Assembly: GCA_039029935.1 (NCBI GenBank)
Contig: JBCCFC010000099.1
Location: forward strand, 1-17,745
Direction: 5' to 3'
Length of the DNA stretch: 17,745 nucleotides
DNA from: G039029935 sp039029935
Lineage (GTDB): Bacteria; Chloroflexota; Anaerolineae; Caldilineales; Caldilineaceae
The notes beneath the pieces were generated by a model. It saw only the letters and a list, made by a program, of their open reading frames with translations, was not told the origin of the DNA and searched no databases. The position numbers and the translations under genes were made by a program. The number at the start of each line of letters is the position of its first letter. Positions within the stretch are counted from its first letter, which is position 1. Below, piece after piece: positions 7,164 through 14,145 of the stretch.

Positions 7164-7224
7164 TGGGGACCTCCGGAAGGTGTTCGATTTTTTGAAAAAA
7201 TTGAACACCTTCCGGAGGTCCCCA
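7164..7224. repeat. Very long perfect hairpin between the AAA-nuclease and adaptor genes
   Basis: Left arm 7164-7185 (begins TGGGGACCTCC) and right arm 7203-7224 (ends GGAGGTCCCCA) are exact inverse complements over 22 bp. The stem continues inward through one G-T pair and seven A-T pairs almost to a single loop base at 7194. It begins directly after the stop codon of the AAA-nuclease gene (7225-7227) and lies 35 bp before the next start. There is no clean T-run after it on the minus strand, so it could be a palindromic mobile repeat, an RNA-processing site or an imperfect terminator. It would set different mRNA levels for the genes on either side. Confidence 0.9.
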
Positions 7225-8982
7225 CTACACCGCAAACACACGAAAATCCTGATTGCCAAAGCAATAGATCACAAACTGCGATACTTTGGCCTCTGGATAC
7301 TCACGCGCCAAGCCCTGTACATAGCCTTGAATTTGGTCCAAATCCCCCTCTTGAACCTCAAATTTATCAAGCGTAATTTTGTCCGTGCTGAGTTTTTGCT
7401 TAATGCCCGTGTTGGAGTAATACTTGAACTCAATCACCCAGCGGATGCCCGCAAACTTCTCGTTGTGCTTGCCAATAAACTCAAGGTCGCTCTTGCCTTC
7501 GGGATAGGAGCGTTCGACATTCCAGATAAAATAGCGTGAGAGGTGTTGCATACAGACATGATAAAAGGTGGTGCGATAGAAGTTCTCGTTCATTTTGGTA
7601 AAGACGGCTTCGGGCAAATGTTGGATGTACGCTTCCCAATACGCGGCAAACAGTGCGTTCAGGTCTGGATCGCGCACAAAGGCCATTAACGCCTCCTTAT
7701 AGGGATTGGTCATATCCAGCTTGTTATAGTCGTTAAAATACTCCAGAAAAACCTGATACATATTCAAATTGGGAAAAGAGAGCGAAAAATCGTCTTGACG
7801 GGTTAACAGCCCTAGATAGAAAAGTGCATTGGGAAAGAACCGTTTGTCAAAAAACTTGTTGACATTAAATTTATTGGTAAGTGCATAGTTGTTATACGAA
7901 ATGGTCTCTCCAATCGCCAGTTGATTGACCATCGCTTCCGCTTCTTCGGCATTGGCAACACGCAGCCGCTCCATCCACCCGATATCGGTCTTGAGATTTT
8001 CATCGGTCAAATGGACGGTGATCTCTTCCTCTTCCACCAGATGATTCAAAAAGTACATCAGAATGGTGGTGTTATAGACGGCTGTCTGCTCACTGCCTTC
8101 TCCGGTCTTGACAAAGTGATAACCATTGTAGTTGTTTTTGATCAACTCACCAACCACGCTGCGCATATTATCGGGTGCATTGCGCAAAAAGGCATAGTCC
8201 TCAAATATCTCATCAAGGAGGGCATCGACCTCGGCCTGTGTAAAACCGACCATCGTCTCAAAGCTGGGTCGGAGTGTCAAAAAGGAGCCAACATTAAAGG
8301 CTGAGGCCAACTCGTCGATGGTCATGGGTAGAATGCCTGTGATGAAGACATTTTCGATACCTCTGGTCTGACGCCCCTCTTTGAGTTCTTTAAAAAATGT
8401 CTTTAGAAAGCTACCCTCATCCACCAATTTGTCATACATCGCCGTCTGATTCTTAACGATTAACTGGTTGGCAAAGTTGTCATACTCGTCAATGATGACA
8501 AAAAGTCGTGGTAATTTTTTCCCTCGTATATGGCGTGTGAGCATGGCAAGATTCTGCGAGACAGGTGCGTTCACGTCAATAGGCGGCATGGCGTCCAATA
8601 GGGGTGCATAGGCAAGCCGTAAGTTCTCAATTTCTCCATTGCACTTTTCTTTAAAGCTTGTTTCAATTTCGGCCAAAGTTGGTCCTGATTCAATACCGGA
8701 AAAACTCAACTTCAGGACCATAAACTGATTTTGTTGGCCTGTCGGGTTTTGCCCAATCCATGTATCCCCAAACAATTCTTCAAAATCATCTTTTTGCGCG
8801 ATGTCATAGTAGCTATGCAAAATTGAACACAGAAACGATTTGCCAAAGCGGCGCGGGCGCAGAAAGATTGGATTACTAATTCCCTCCACTTTGGCAATAT
8901 ATTTGGTTTTATCAACAAAATAACCATTTTTTTGACGCAATTCAAAAAAACTACCTGCGGAATACAAAACTTTTTTTATCAT
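7225..8982 (-). CDS. AAA-ATPase-like protein with C-terminal PD-(D/E)XK nuclease domain (DUF1703 type)
   Basis: 585 residues from ATG 8982 (MIKKVLYSAGSF). A longer TTG start at 9003 is rejected because that TTG adjoins the ribosome site AGGAGAGGG. The N-terminus has the family-typical NGYFVDKTKYI and a P-loop variant RPRRFGKS (42-49). Walker B LFVIIDEYDN is at about 160-169. The C-terminal part has D499 (GKSDLEF) and E518-x-K520 (VIEFKYY), the pattern of a PD-(D/E)XK nuclease active site, followed by a Q-rich helix (DQIQGYVQ). This matches the AAA-ATPase-like/PD-(D/E)XK superfamily, which is common in many copies per genome in Chloroflexota, Bacteroidetes and others. Its biological role is poorly known; linkage to mobile DNA or host defence is suspected. 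The gene could be the first in the STAND operon or an independent neighbour. Confidence 0.92.
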   Translation of the reverse strand: MIKKVLYSAGSFFELRQKNGYFVDKTKYIAKVEGISNPIFLRPRRFGKSFLCSILHSYYDIAQKDDFEELFGDTWIGQNPTGQQNQFMVLKLSFSGIESGPTLAEIETSFKEKCNGEIENLRLAYAPLLDAMPPIDVNAPVSQNLAMLTRHIRGKKLPRLFVIIDEYDNFANQLIVKNQTAMYDKLVDEGSFLKTFFKELKEGRQTRGIENVFITGILPMTIDELASAFNVGSFLTLRPSFETMVGFTQAEVDALLDEIFEDYAFLRNAPDNMRSVVGELIKNNYNGYHFVKTGEGSEQTAVYNTTILMYFLNHLVEEEEITVHLTDENLKTDIGWMERLRVANAEEAEAMVNQLAIGETISYNNYALTNKFNVNKFFDKRFFPNALFYLGLLTRQDDFSLSFPNLNMYQVFLEYFNDYNKLDMTNPYKEALMAFVRDPDLNALFAAYWEAYIQHLPEAVFTKMNENFYRTTFYHVCMQHLSRYFIWNVERSYPEGKSDLEFIGKHNEKFAGIRWVIEFKYYSNTGIKQKLSTDKITLDKFEVQEGDLDQIQGYVQGLAREYPEAKVSQFVIYCFGNQDFRVFAV

Positions 8983-8991
8983 ATTTTCATT

Positions 8992-9000
8992 CCCTCTCCT
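8992..9000 (-). promoter_or_regulatory. Ribosome binding site AGGAGAGGG that decides the AAA-nuclease start
   Basis: The minus strand reads TTG, AGGAGAGGG, AATGAAAAT, ATG. The purine-rich site lies between the two possible starts, so it can serve only the downstream ATG at 8982. Confidence 0.7.
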
Positions 9001-9092
9001 CAATCCATCATCAATCGCAGACGCTCATATATTCTCTGCATACAGTTTAACATGAATTGATGTGTTTGACGAAGGCTTGGTATGCAAGAACC

Positions 9093-9330
9093 GTATCGCA
9101 GATTGCCTATCTGCGTCACAGATAATCAATCTGTGATACTGGTTTATCCTTTCCCCTGCAACAACAAAGGACAGTATCGCAGGTTGCCTACCTGCTTCAC
9201 AGATTACCAATCTGTGATACTGGTTTATCCTTTCCTCTGCAACAACAAAGGTTAGTATCGAAGATTGCCTATCTGCTTCACAGATTATCAATCTGTGATA
9301 CTGGTTTATCCTTTCCTCTACAATAAAATA
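9093..9330. repeat. Three 81-bp tandem repeats, each with two hairpins
   Basis: Units begin GTATCG at 9093, 9174 and 9255, exactly 81 bp apart; the third diverges near its end. Each unit has hairpin A (unit 1: GCAGAT, loop TGCCT, ATCTGC) and hairpin B (TCACAGAT, 5-nt loop, ATCTGTGA), followed by TGGTTTATCCTTTCC. In unit 2 both arms of hairpin A change together (GCAGGT with ACCTGC). The array fills most of the 427-bp gap between the AAA-nuclease and molybdoenzyme genes; nothing else is seen in 8983-9092 except the ribosome site. Confidence 0.9.
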
Positions 9331-9382
9331 AGGGGGTATGCACTGGCGATGAGTGTTCGTCTCATCGCCAGTGCATACCCCC
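9322..9382 (-). terminator. Strong hairpin terminator downstream of the molybdoenzyme gene
   Basis: Arms 9332-9353 (begins GGGGGTATGCACTGG) and 9361-9382 (ends CCAGTGCATACCCCC) pair perfectly over 22 bp around a 7-nt loop. On the minus strand the stem is followed by TTATTTTATTG, and it starts 27 nt after the stop at 9410. A 22-bp stem is longer than most intrinsic terminators, so it may double as a palindromic repeat element. Confidence 0.75.
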
Positions 9383-9409
9383 CTTATACAGGTATAGGAT
9401 GCTTACCTG

Positions 9410-11683
9410 CTACGCCGCTTGCATTGCGCTCCAAAGGACCTCAGCGCGCACAGGTGCGTCGCTGACGAAGACACCCGTTGCGTCACGAATCGCCGCCGCC
9501 AGTGCCGCAGGGCCAGCCGTCAATGGTGGCTCGGCCATACCGCGTGCACCATAGAATCCCTGTGGATTTGGCTTCTCAACAATGACAGCATCCACGTTTG
9601 GGGATGTGTCAATGCGTGGCAGACAGTAGTCCATAAACGTACCAGAGAGCAATTGCCCATCCTCGAAGACCATGCCCTCGTAGAGTCCCATGCCCAAGCT
9701 CTGGATGGCGCCACCCTGCATCTGTCCTTCAACCAACATAGGGTTGATTGCCAGACCCAAATCCTGAATTGCCACATAGTCGGTGGCCTGCACCTCACCA
9801 GAAACGTCATCCACATTCACCTTGATGATGTGACAGACAAAGCCGGGGCCTGCTGCTTCTGGGCTGGCTGTGCCACGTCCTGTGACAGGGGCCATGCCTG
9901 TGCTATTCTGCCCCTTGGCAGCAAGCGCACCAATCGAGGTTGCCGTGCTGGGGACACCCTTGACCTGTGCCATGCCTTCGACGATTTCGATATCTTCGGG
10001 TGCGGCCTCAAATTCATCTGCCGCAAGATTGAGCAGTTGCTTCCGAGCATCTTCTGCCGCACCATACACGGCATTAGCCATTGTGTAGGTGACAACACTA
10101 CCACCGCTACCGGGACCGTAGGCACCCGTTGTGTCGCCCTGTGCCAGTTCAATCATCTCTGGCTCAACCCCCAAGGCTTCCGCTGCAATCAGTACCAATG
10201 AACTCTTTGTCCCAGAGATGTCCACAATGCCCGTATCCATACGCACACGGCCATCCGTATCGACACGGCACAGGACTTCGGCATTGCCAGAGAAGTTCGG
10301 CCATGAGCCAACCCCAATCCCCACACCATCACCGGGCTTGCGATTCTGCCATAGCGGGTGTTCGCGAGCGGCATCCAGACACTCCTTCATGCCAACAGTG
10401 GTCTTCCAAGGCGTCGCCGTCCCTGTAAAGTCACCCGTCTCAACCGCATTTTGATAGCGGAAGTCGAGCGGGTCCACACCCAATTGACTCGCCATCAGAT
10501 CGACATTGCCCTCGACCGCAAAACAGCCTTGCGGCGCACCAGGCGCACGGTAGGCACCCACAGGTGTGGCAAAGGAGTGAACCTCGTAACAGTTAATCTT
10601 ACAATGCGCCCACTTATACAGTCCGCCAAGTGGCCCTGCAATCATACCACCGTGTGTAAAGGAGAAGACACCATTGTTGGTGTAAACGTTTGCCTCTAGT
10701 GCCGTCATTGTGCCGTCATTTCTGGCCCCCGTCTTGACATCAATCACAATCTCTGGTGCCGGTGTGGACGAGAGGAAGTCGTCGGAGCGAGACATGACCA
10801 GTTTACAGGGGCGATTCACCACGAGCGCAACCGCTGCCACCAGTGGTTCATAGATACCATACTTTGCCCCAAAGCCACCACCAAAGACGGCGGGCTTGAT
10901 CACGATGTCGTTAATAGGCATGCCCAGCAGTGCTGCCAGTCCACCGCGAACCGCAAACATATTCTGAGTCGATGTGTAGACGTTGAGGCCACCAAACGGT
11001 GTCGGTTCAACAACACAGGCATGGGGTTCCATATACCCCTGGTGAACGCTTGCCACACGATAACGTTGCTCGACAATGATATCTGATTCGGCGAAGCCTT
11101 TTTCAACATCGCCACGCACAAATTCATTCTTTGTATGCAGATTGTTGATGTCATCATTGGTAGCGGCCTCGCCAACAGCAGTGTTGCCATGCAGCGAAGA
11201 AAGATCATCATCGCCTGTAGGCATACCATTCGGCCAAACTTTCGGTGCATCGGGCTTGATGGCCTCCATGACCTCAGTCACCACAGGTTGCGGATCGACA
11301 TCAACCATGACCAGCTCAGCAGCATCACTGGCAATGGCCTCCGATTCGGCGACCACAACAGCGACGGGTTGACCCACCCACAGGGTGCGCTCCTTTGCCA
11401 ACACAGCGTTGTTGCGTGAGTTGATGGGCACATCTTTGGTGGGCAAATCCTCTGCCGTGAAGACCCCAACCACACCAGGCATGGCCTCAGCCTCTGAGGT
11501 ATCAATGCTTTCAATCACGCCATTAGCGACCTGAGCCAGTACAGGGCGCAAGTGCAACATACCGGGGAGATGAAGGTCGCCTGCATATTTGGCATAGCCG
11601 GTTACTTTTTCCTTGCCGTCGATAATCGGACGGGGTTTGCCAATATATTTGAAGTCTGGTTTTTCTGAGCCATTTTGATACAT
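9410..11683 (-). CDS. Xanthine dehydrogenase family protein, molybdenum cofactor-binding subunit
   Basis: 757 residues, the usual length for a separate large subunit. Start at ATG 11683 with GGAG 7 nt upstream. Recognisable elements: N-terminal YIGKPRPIIDGKEKVTGYA and AKYAGDLHLPGM (residues 14-42); TSTQNMFAVRGG (about 237-248); GGGFGAKYG (268-276); YRAPGAPQG (378-386); and GARGMAEPPLTAG (712-724), where E718 is the expected catalytic glutamate. Such subunits hold the molybdopterin cofactor and hydroxylate purines, aldehydes or N-heterocycles with water as oxygen donor, passing electrons to 2Fe-2S and FAD subunits. None of those partners lies within the window, so substrate and redox partner cannot be told. 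At the usual cofactor glycine motif it reads DISGTKSS rather than GQG-T. Cytoplasmic; no signal peptide seen. Confidence 0.93.
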   Translation of the reverse strand: MYQNGSEKPDFKYIGKPRPIIDGKEKVTGYAKYAGDLHLPGMLHLRPVLAQVANGVIESIDTSEAEAMPGVVGVFTAEDLPTKDVPINSRNNAVLAKERTLWVGQPVAVVVAESEAIASDAAELVMVDVDPQPVVTEVMEAIKPDAPKVWPNGMPTGDDDLSSLHGNTAVGEAATNDDINNLHTKNEFVRGDVEKGFAESDIIVEQRYRVASVHQGYMEPHACVVEPTPFGGLNVYTSTQNMFAVRGGLAALLGMPINDIVIKPAVFGGGFGAKYGIYEPLVAAVALVVNRPCKLVMSRSDDFLSSTPAPEIVIDVKTGARNDGTMTALEANVYTNNGVFSFTHGGMIAGPLGGLYKWAHCKINCYEVHSFATPVGAYRAPGAPQGCFAVEGNVDLMASQLGVDPLDFRYQNAVETGDFTGTATPWKTTVGMKECLDAAREHPLWQNRKPGDGVGIGVGSWPNFSGNAEVLCRVDTDGRVRMDTGIVDISGTKSSLVLIAAEALGVEPEMIELAQGDTTGAYGPGSGGSVVTYTMANAVYGAAEDARKQLLNLAADEFEAAPEDIEIVEGMAQVKGVPSTATSIGALAAKGQNSTGMAPVTGRGTASPEAAGPGFVCHIIKVNVDDVSGEVQATDYVAIQDLGLAINPMLVEGQMQGGAIQSLGMGLYEGMVFEDGQLLSGTFMDYCLPRIDTSPNVDAVIVEKPNPQGFYGARGMAEPPLTAGPAALAAAIRDATGVFVSDAPVRAEVLWSAMQAA

Positions 11684-11737
11684 GTATGTTCTCCGTGAAT
11701 TATTAAACCATTCCGCAAAATAAAATATCCATTAAAT

Positions 11738-11806
11738 CGCGGAGCTAGCACTCTCTAGTGCGGGTTTTACACGAGAAAGCTGGCATTAGAGAATGCCTAC
11801 TCCGCG
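11738..11806 (-). repeat. Dispersed three-stem palindromic repeat, copy 1
   Basis: Closing helix CGCGGAG (11738-11744) with CTCCGCG (11800-11806). Inside it are two hairpins: GCACT-CTCT-AGTGC (11748-11761) and GGCATT-AGAG-AATGCC (11782-11797). The minus-strand reading matches copy 2 at 14068-14124 on the plus strand, so the copies are inverted relative to each other. It lies in the 5' region of the molybdoenzyme gene. Confidence 0.85.
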
Positions 11807-11857
11807 AGTAATTATTTTTGTGGAATAGCCTTACTGAAATGTGTTTTTAGTATCTAC

Positions 11858-11910
11858 ACAATCAAATTTTAACCCAAGATGTTTATGACGTCGGATTAAA
11901 ACTTGATTGT
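11858..11910. promoter_or_regulatory. 15-bp inverted repeat upstream of the molybdoenzyme gene
   Basis: ACAATCAAATTTTAA (11858-11872) and TTAAAACTTGATTGT (11896-11910) pair with one mismatch around a 23-nt loop. It lies 25 bp on the gene side of a minus-strand TATAAT, so it is either a stem in the 5' leader or a repressor-type operator. Nothing further was recognised on the plus strand from 11911 to the racemase ribosome site apart from AT-rich sequence. Confidence 0.55.
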
Positions 11911-11934
11911 CACATGAACAGTTGTCTTTGATAA

Positions 11935-11963
11935 ATTATAGCAGGGGAAAAGCGACCCAACAA
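11935..11963 (-). promoter_or_regulatory. Candidate promoter of the molybdoenzyme gene
   Basis: On the minus strand TTGTTG (11958-11963), a 17-nt spacer and TATAAT (11935-11940). It would give a leader of roughly 245 nt that contains the 15-bp dyad and dispersed repeat copy 1. The -10 is perfect and the -35 is half consensus. Confidence 0.4.
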
Positions 11964-12167
11964 GTTTACAAATTTGCAATGCTTGTGTAACCTGCATTTG
12001 GCATCAATATCAAAAATTTGTACAATATGCAGACAATGCACCCTTATCGCCATAGATGGGCATAGTGCAGCTTGGAAATCCACATTATCCAGAGAATTTA
12101 TGGAATTCCATTAAAATGTAACCGTTATTCATCATTGGAATAAAATTGAAGAGAAGAGAGGAAACAG

Positions 12168-12863
12168 ATGAAAACAATTGGGCTTTTAGGCGGAATGAGT
12201 TGGGAAAGCACCGAACTCTACTACCGTTGGATCAACGAGGGGATCAAACAACAGCTAGGTGGGTTGCACTCAGCACGTATTGCAATGGTCAGTGTGGATT
12301 TCCATGAGATTGAGGTACTACAACACGCAGGCCAGTGGGATGAGGCAGGTGAGGTTCTGGCACAGGCAGGACGGCAAATTGAGGCGGCAGGAGCGGGTTT
12401 CCTGCTGATCTGTACAAATACGATGCATAAAGTTGCGCCACAGATTGAGGAAGCGATTGGGGTACCGATTTTGCATTTGGCCGATGCGACGGCAGAACGC
12501 ATCAAGGCACAGGGGATGAGTACAGTGGGATTATTGGGCACAAATTTTACAATGGAGCAAGATTTCTACCGCGGTAGATTGGCGGAGAAACATGGGTTGA
12601 ACGTGATTGTGCCGTCGGCGGATGACCGAGCCATTGTCCATCGCATCATCTACGAAGAGTTGTGCTTGGGCGTCGTCAAAGAAGCATCGCGAGCAGAGTA
12701 CTTGCGGATCATGACGCAGATGCATGACGATGGCGCAGAGGGCATCATCGAAGGGTGTACGGAAATTGTCATGCTGGTTCAACAACAGCATACGGATATC
12801 CCCTTGTTTGACACAACGGCTATTCATGCGGAGGCAGCGGTGGCTTTGGCGTTAAGTGATTAG
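12168..12863 (+). CDS. Aspartate/glutamate racemase family protein (amino acid racemase)
   Basis: 231 residues, the typical length for the family. Starts at ATG 12168 after GAGAGGAAACAG. Motifs: IGLLGGMSWEST (4-15); LLICTNTMHK with the first catalytic cysteine C82; STVGLLGTNFTME (118-130); and IIEGCTEI with the second catalytic cysteine C197. These two cysteines act as the acid/base pair of cofactor-independent (PLP-free) racemases. The GGMSWEST start is typical of the aspartate racemase/YgeA-like group, which makes D-aspartate, D-glutamate or other D-amino acids. Substrate cannot be fixed from sequence alone. It is the only plus-strand protein gene here and converges on the signalling cluster with 40 bp between stop codons. 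Its last codons and stop lie in a 7-bp tandem repeat. Confidence 0.93.
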   Translation: MKTIGLLGGMSWESTELYYRWINEGIKQQLGGLHSARIAMVSVDFHEIEVLQHAGQWDEAGEVLAQAGRQIEAAGAGFLLICTNTMHKVAPQIEEAIGVPILHLADATAERIKAQGMSTVGLLGTNFTMEQDFYRGRLAEKHGLNVIVPSADDRAIVHRIIYEELCLGVVKEASRAEYLRIMTQMHDDGAEGIIEGCTEIVMLVQQQHTDIPLFDTTAIHAEAAVALALSD

Positions 12864-12881
12864 TGATTAGTGATTAGTGAT
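12855..12881. repeat. 7-bp tandem repeat AGTGATT across the racemase stop codon
   Basis: Three full copies and a partial fourth. The first supplies the last codons (Ser-Asp) and the TAG stop of the racemase gene. Its GTGAT units can pair with the ATCAC units of the next array to form an imperfect stem between the convergent genes. Confidence 0.9.
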
Positions 12882-12894
12882 GAATATGATCGCA

Positions 12895-12926
12895 ATCACA
12901 CCATCACACCATCACACCATCACACT
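12895..12926. repeat. 8-bp tandem repeat ATCACACC across the stop codon of the REC-kinase
   Basis: Four copies, the last ending in T. The TGA stop of the minus-strand kinase (12904-12906) lies in the array, so the C-terminal residues after Cys-Asp (GVMV) are encoded by the repeat. The array lies in the 40-bp convergent gap and extends into the gene. Confidence 0.9.
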
Positions 12927-14019
12927 CTCCCGCTATCGGCAGTACGATACGGATATCCGTCCCTCGCCCCGGCTGGCTCTCAATCGTGAATTCGCCCTTG
13001 TAATGGGCCACCAATGCCTGGGCAATGTATAGTCCTAGACCAGAGCCTTGTTGCTCAAAGGTTTGTCGGTCAAACTGTGTGAACAGGCCAATTTGTTCCA
13101 GTTGTCCCTCGTTCATCCCTTGTCCTAAATCGGACAGATGGATGGTGTAGGTGTTGGCACTCGATTCAAATGCCTTTACCACAATAGGAGATCCATGCAT
13201 CGAAAATTTGAACGCATTACCAAGCAACTCTTCCATGACTTTCTGCAAGGCATCCGCATGAATGTCCAACATGTTTGGGTCAATGGACTCGGTAGAAAGG
13301 CGCAAATCCTCCTCGCGTTCATGTGCCTGTGCAAGCTTTTGTGCCGCGGTAATCAGCGCCGTTTGGGGATCAGCCATGCGGCCAAAATAGAGCATTGTAT
13401 CGGGTTGGGCCACCAAGAGGCGGTTCACCAGCATATAGTTGTCCATATGCCGTTGGAGGCGTGTGGCAGCCTTTGTAATATTGGACGAAACCCATTGGAT
13501 CTGACTGGCCTGCAAATCTTCATAGCCATCGATCAAAATCTCAGAAAACCCTAAAATTGCTGTCAGCGGCGTTTTTAGCTCATGGGGCAATGTTTTCAAC
13601 ACAAAATCCTGCAATTCTTGGACACGGTGTTCATAGTGTGTCCGGAGTTTATGCGATTTTTCCAGTTGCCTGCGCACAGCCGTCAGCAACTCATCATAGC
13701 CAAACGGCTTGGGGATATAGTCATCCGCCCCCAATTCCATTGATTGCCGATAGGCTTGATGGCCGATATGCGCTGTCAAAAAGATGAATGGGGTGAATGC
13801 AGTGGTGTCATGTTCACGGAGCTGGTTGAGGACGCCATAGCCATCGAGCTTGGGCATCATGATATCACAGACGACCAAATCGGGTGCTTCCTCCAAGGCG
13901 CGTTGGACACCATCCAATCCATTATCGGCACTGACAACGGTATAGCCTTCAATTTCAAACAAATCGACAATTTCTTCCAGCAGTTCTGGCTGATCCTCGA
14001 TCACAAGAATTTTTTTCAT
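12904..14019 (-). CDS. Response regulator receiver-histidine kinase fusion (REC-HisKA-HATPase)
   Basis: 371 residues from ATG 14019 (MKKILVIEDQ), preceded by AAGG 6 nt upstream. A TTG two codons earlier adjoins that site and is rejected. Domains: receiver about 1-117 with acidic pair E8/D9, phosphoacceptor D52 (VVCDIMMP), FLTA and K104 (PKPFGY); coiled linker; HisKA with H146 (TLPHELKTPL); HATPase with N-box ELLGNAFKFS (N268), DLGQGM and GSGLGLYIA. There is no membrane segment and no DNA-binding domain, so it is a soluble kinase switched by phosphorylation of its own receiver. The two membrane kinases encoded just upstream on the same strand are natural candidates for phosphorylating it. Output partner not in the window. 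Confidence 0.94.
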   Translation of the reverse strand: MKKILVIEDQPELLEEIVDLFEIEGYTVVSADNGLDGVQRALEEAPDLVVCDIMMPKLDGYGVLNQLREHDTTAFTPFIFLTAHIGHQAYRQSMELGADDYIPKPFGYDELLTAVRRQLEKSHKLRTHYEHRVQELQDFVLKTLPHELKTPLTAILGFSEILIDGYEDLQASQIQWVSSNITKAATRLQRHMDNYMLVNRLLVAQPDTMLYFGRMADPQTALITAAQKLAQAHEREEDLRLSTESIDPNMLDIHADALQKVMEELLGNAFKFSMHGSPIVVKAFESSANTYTIHLSDLGQGMNEGQLEQIGLFTQFDRQTFEQQGSGLGLYIAQALVAHYKGEFTIESQPGRGTDIRIVLPIAGECDGVMV

Positions 14020-14067
14020 TTTCAACCTTACTTACGATAATTAGTTAAGTAAGCCCAAAGTAGAAAT

Positions 14068-14124
14068 CGCGGAGAAAGCATTCTCTAATGCGACCTTCGG
14101 CACAAAAGAGTGCCTAAATCCGCG
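14068..14124 (+). repeat. Dispersed three-stem palindromic repeat, copy 2
   Basis: Closing helix CGCGGA with TCCGCG (14119-14124). Inside are GCATT-CTCT-AATGC (14078-14091) and GGCAC-AAAAGA-GTGCC (14098-14113). The first inner hairpin is identical to the reverse complement of the second inner hairpin of copy 1 at 11738-11806. It occupies the 126-bp gap between the REC-kinase and the membrane kinase. Confidence 0.85.
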
Positions 14125-14145
14125 TATATCTACAGCTTAACCCGT

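Noticed and set aside
8983..9003. TTG start for the AAA-nuclease
   Set aside because: The TTG adjoins the purine-rich ribosome site that serves the ATG at 8982.
9025..9291. 88-residue minus-strand reading frame with internal repeats
   Set aside because: It is produced by the 81-bp repeats (81 is a multiple of three). It lacks a ribosome site and consists of palindromic DNA.
9093..9330. CRISPR-like array
   Set aside because: The whole 81-bp unit is repeated, including the parts that would be spacers.
9419..10201. 260-residue plus-strand reading frame
   Set aside because: It lies antisense to the well-supported molybdoenzyme gene, has no recognisable domain, and its length follows from the codon bias of the opposite strand.
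14020..14025. TTG start for the REC-kinase
   Set aside because: It directly follows the AAGG ribosome site with no spacing; the ATG two codons later fits better and begins the standard receiver sequence KKILVIEDQ.
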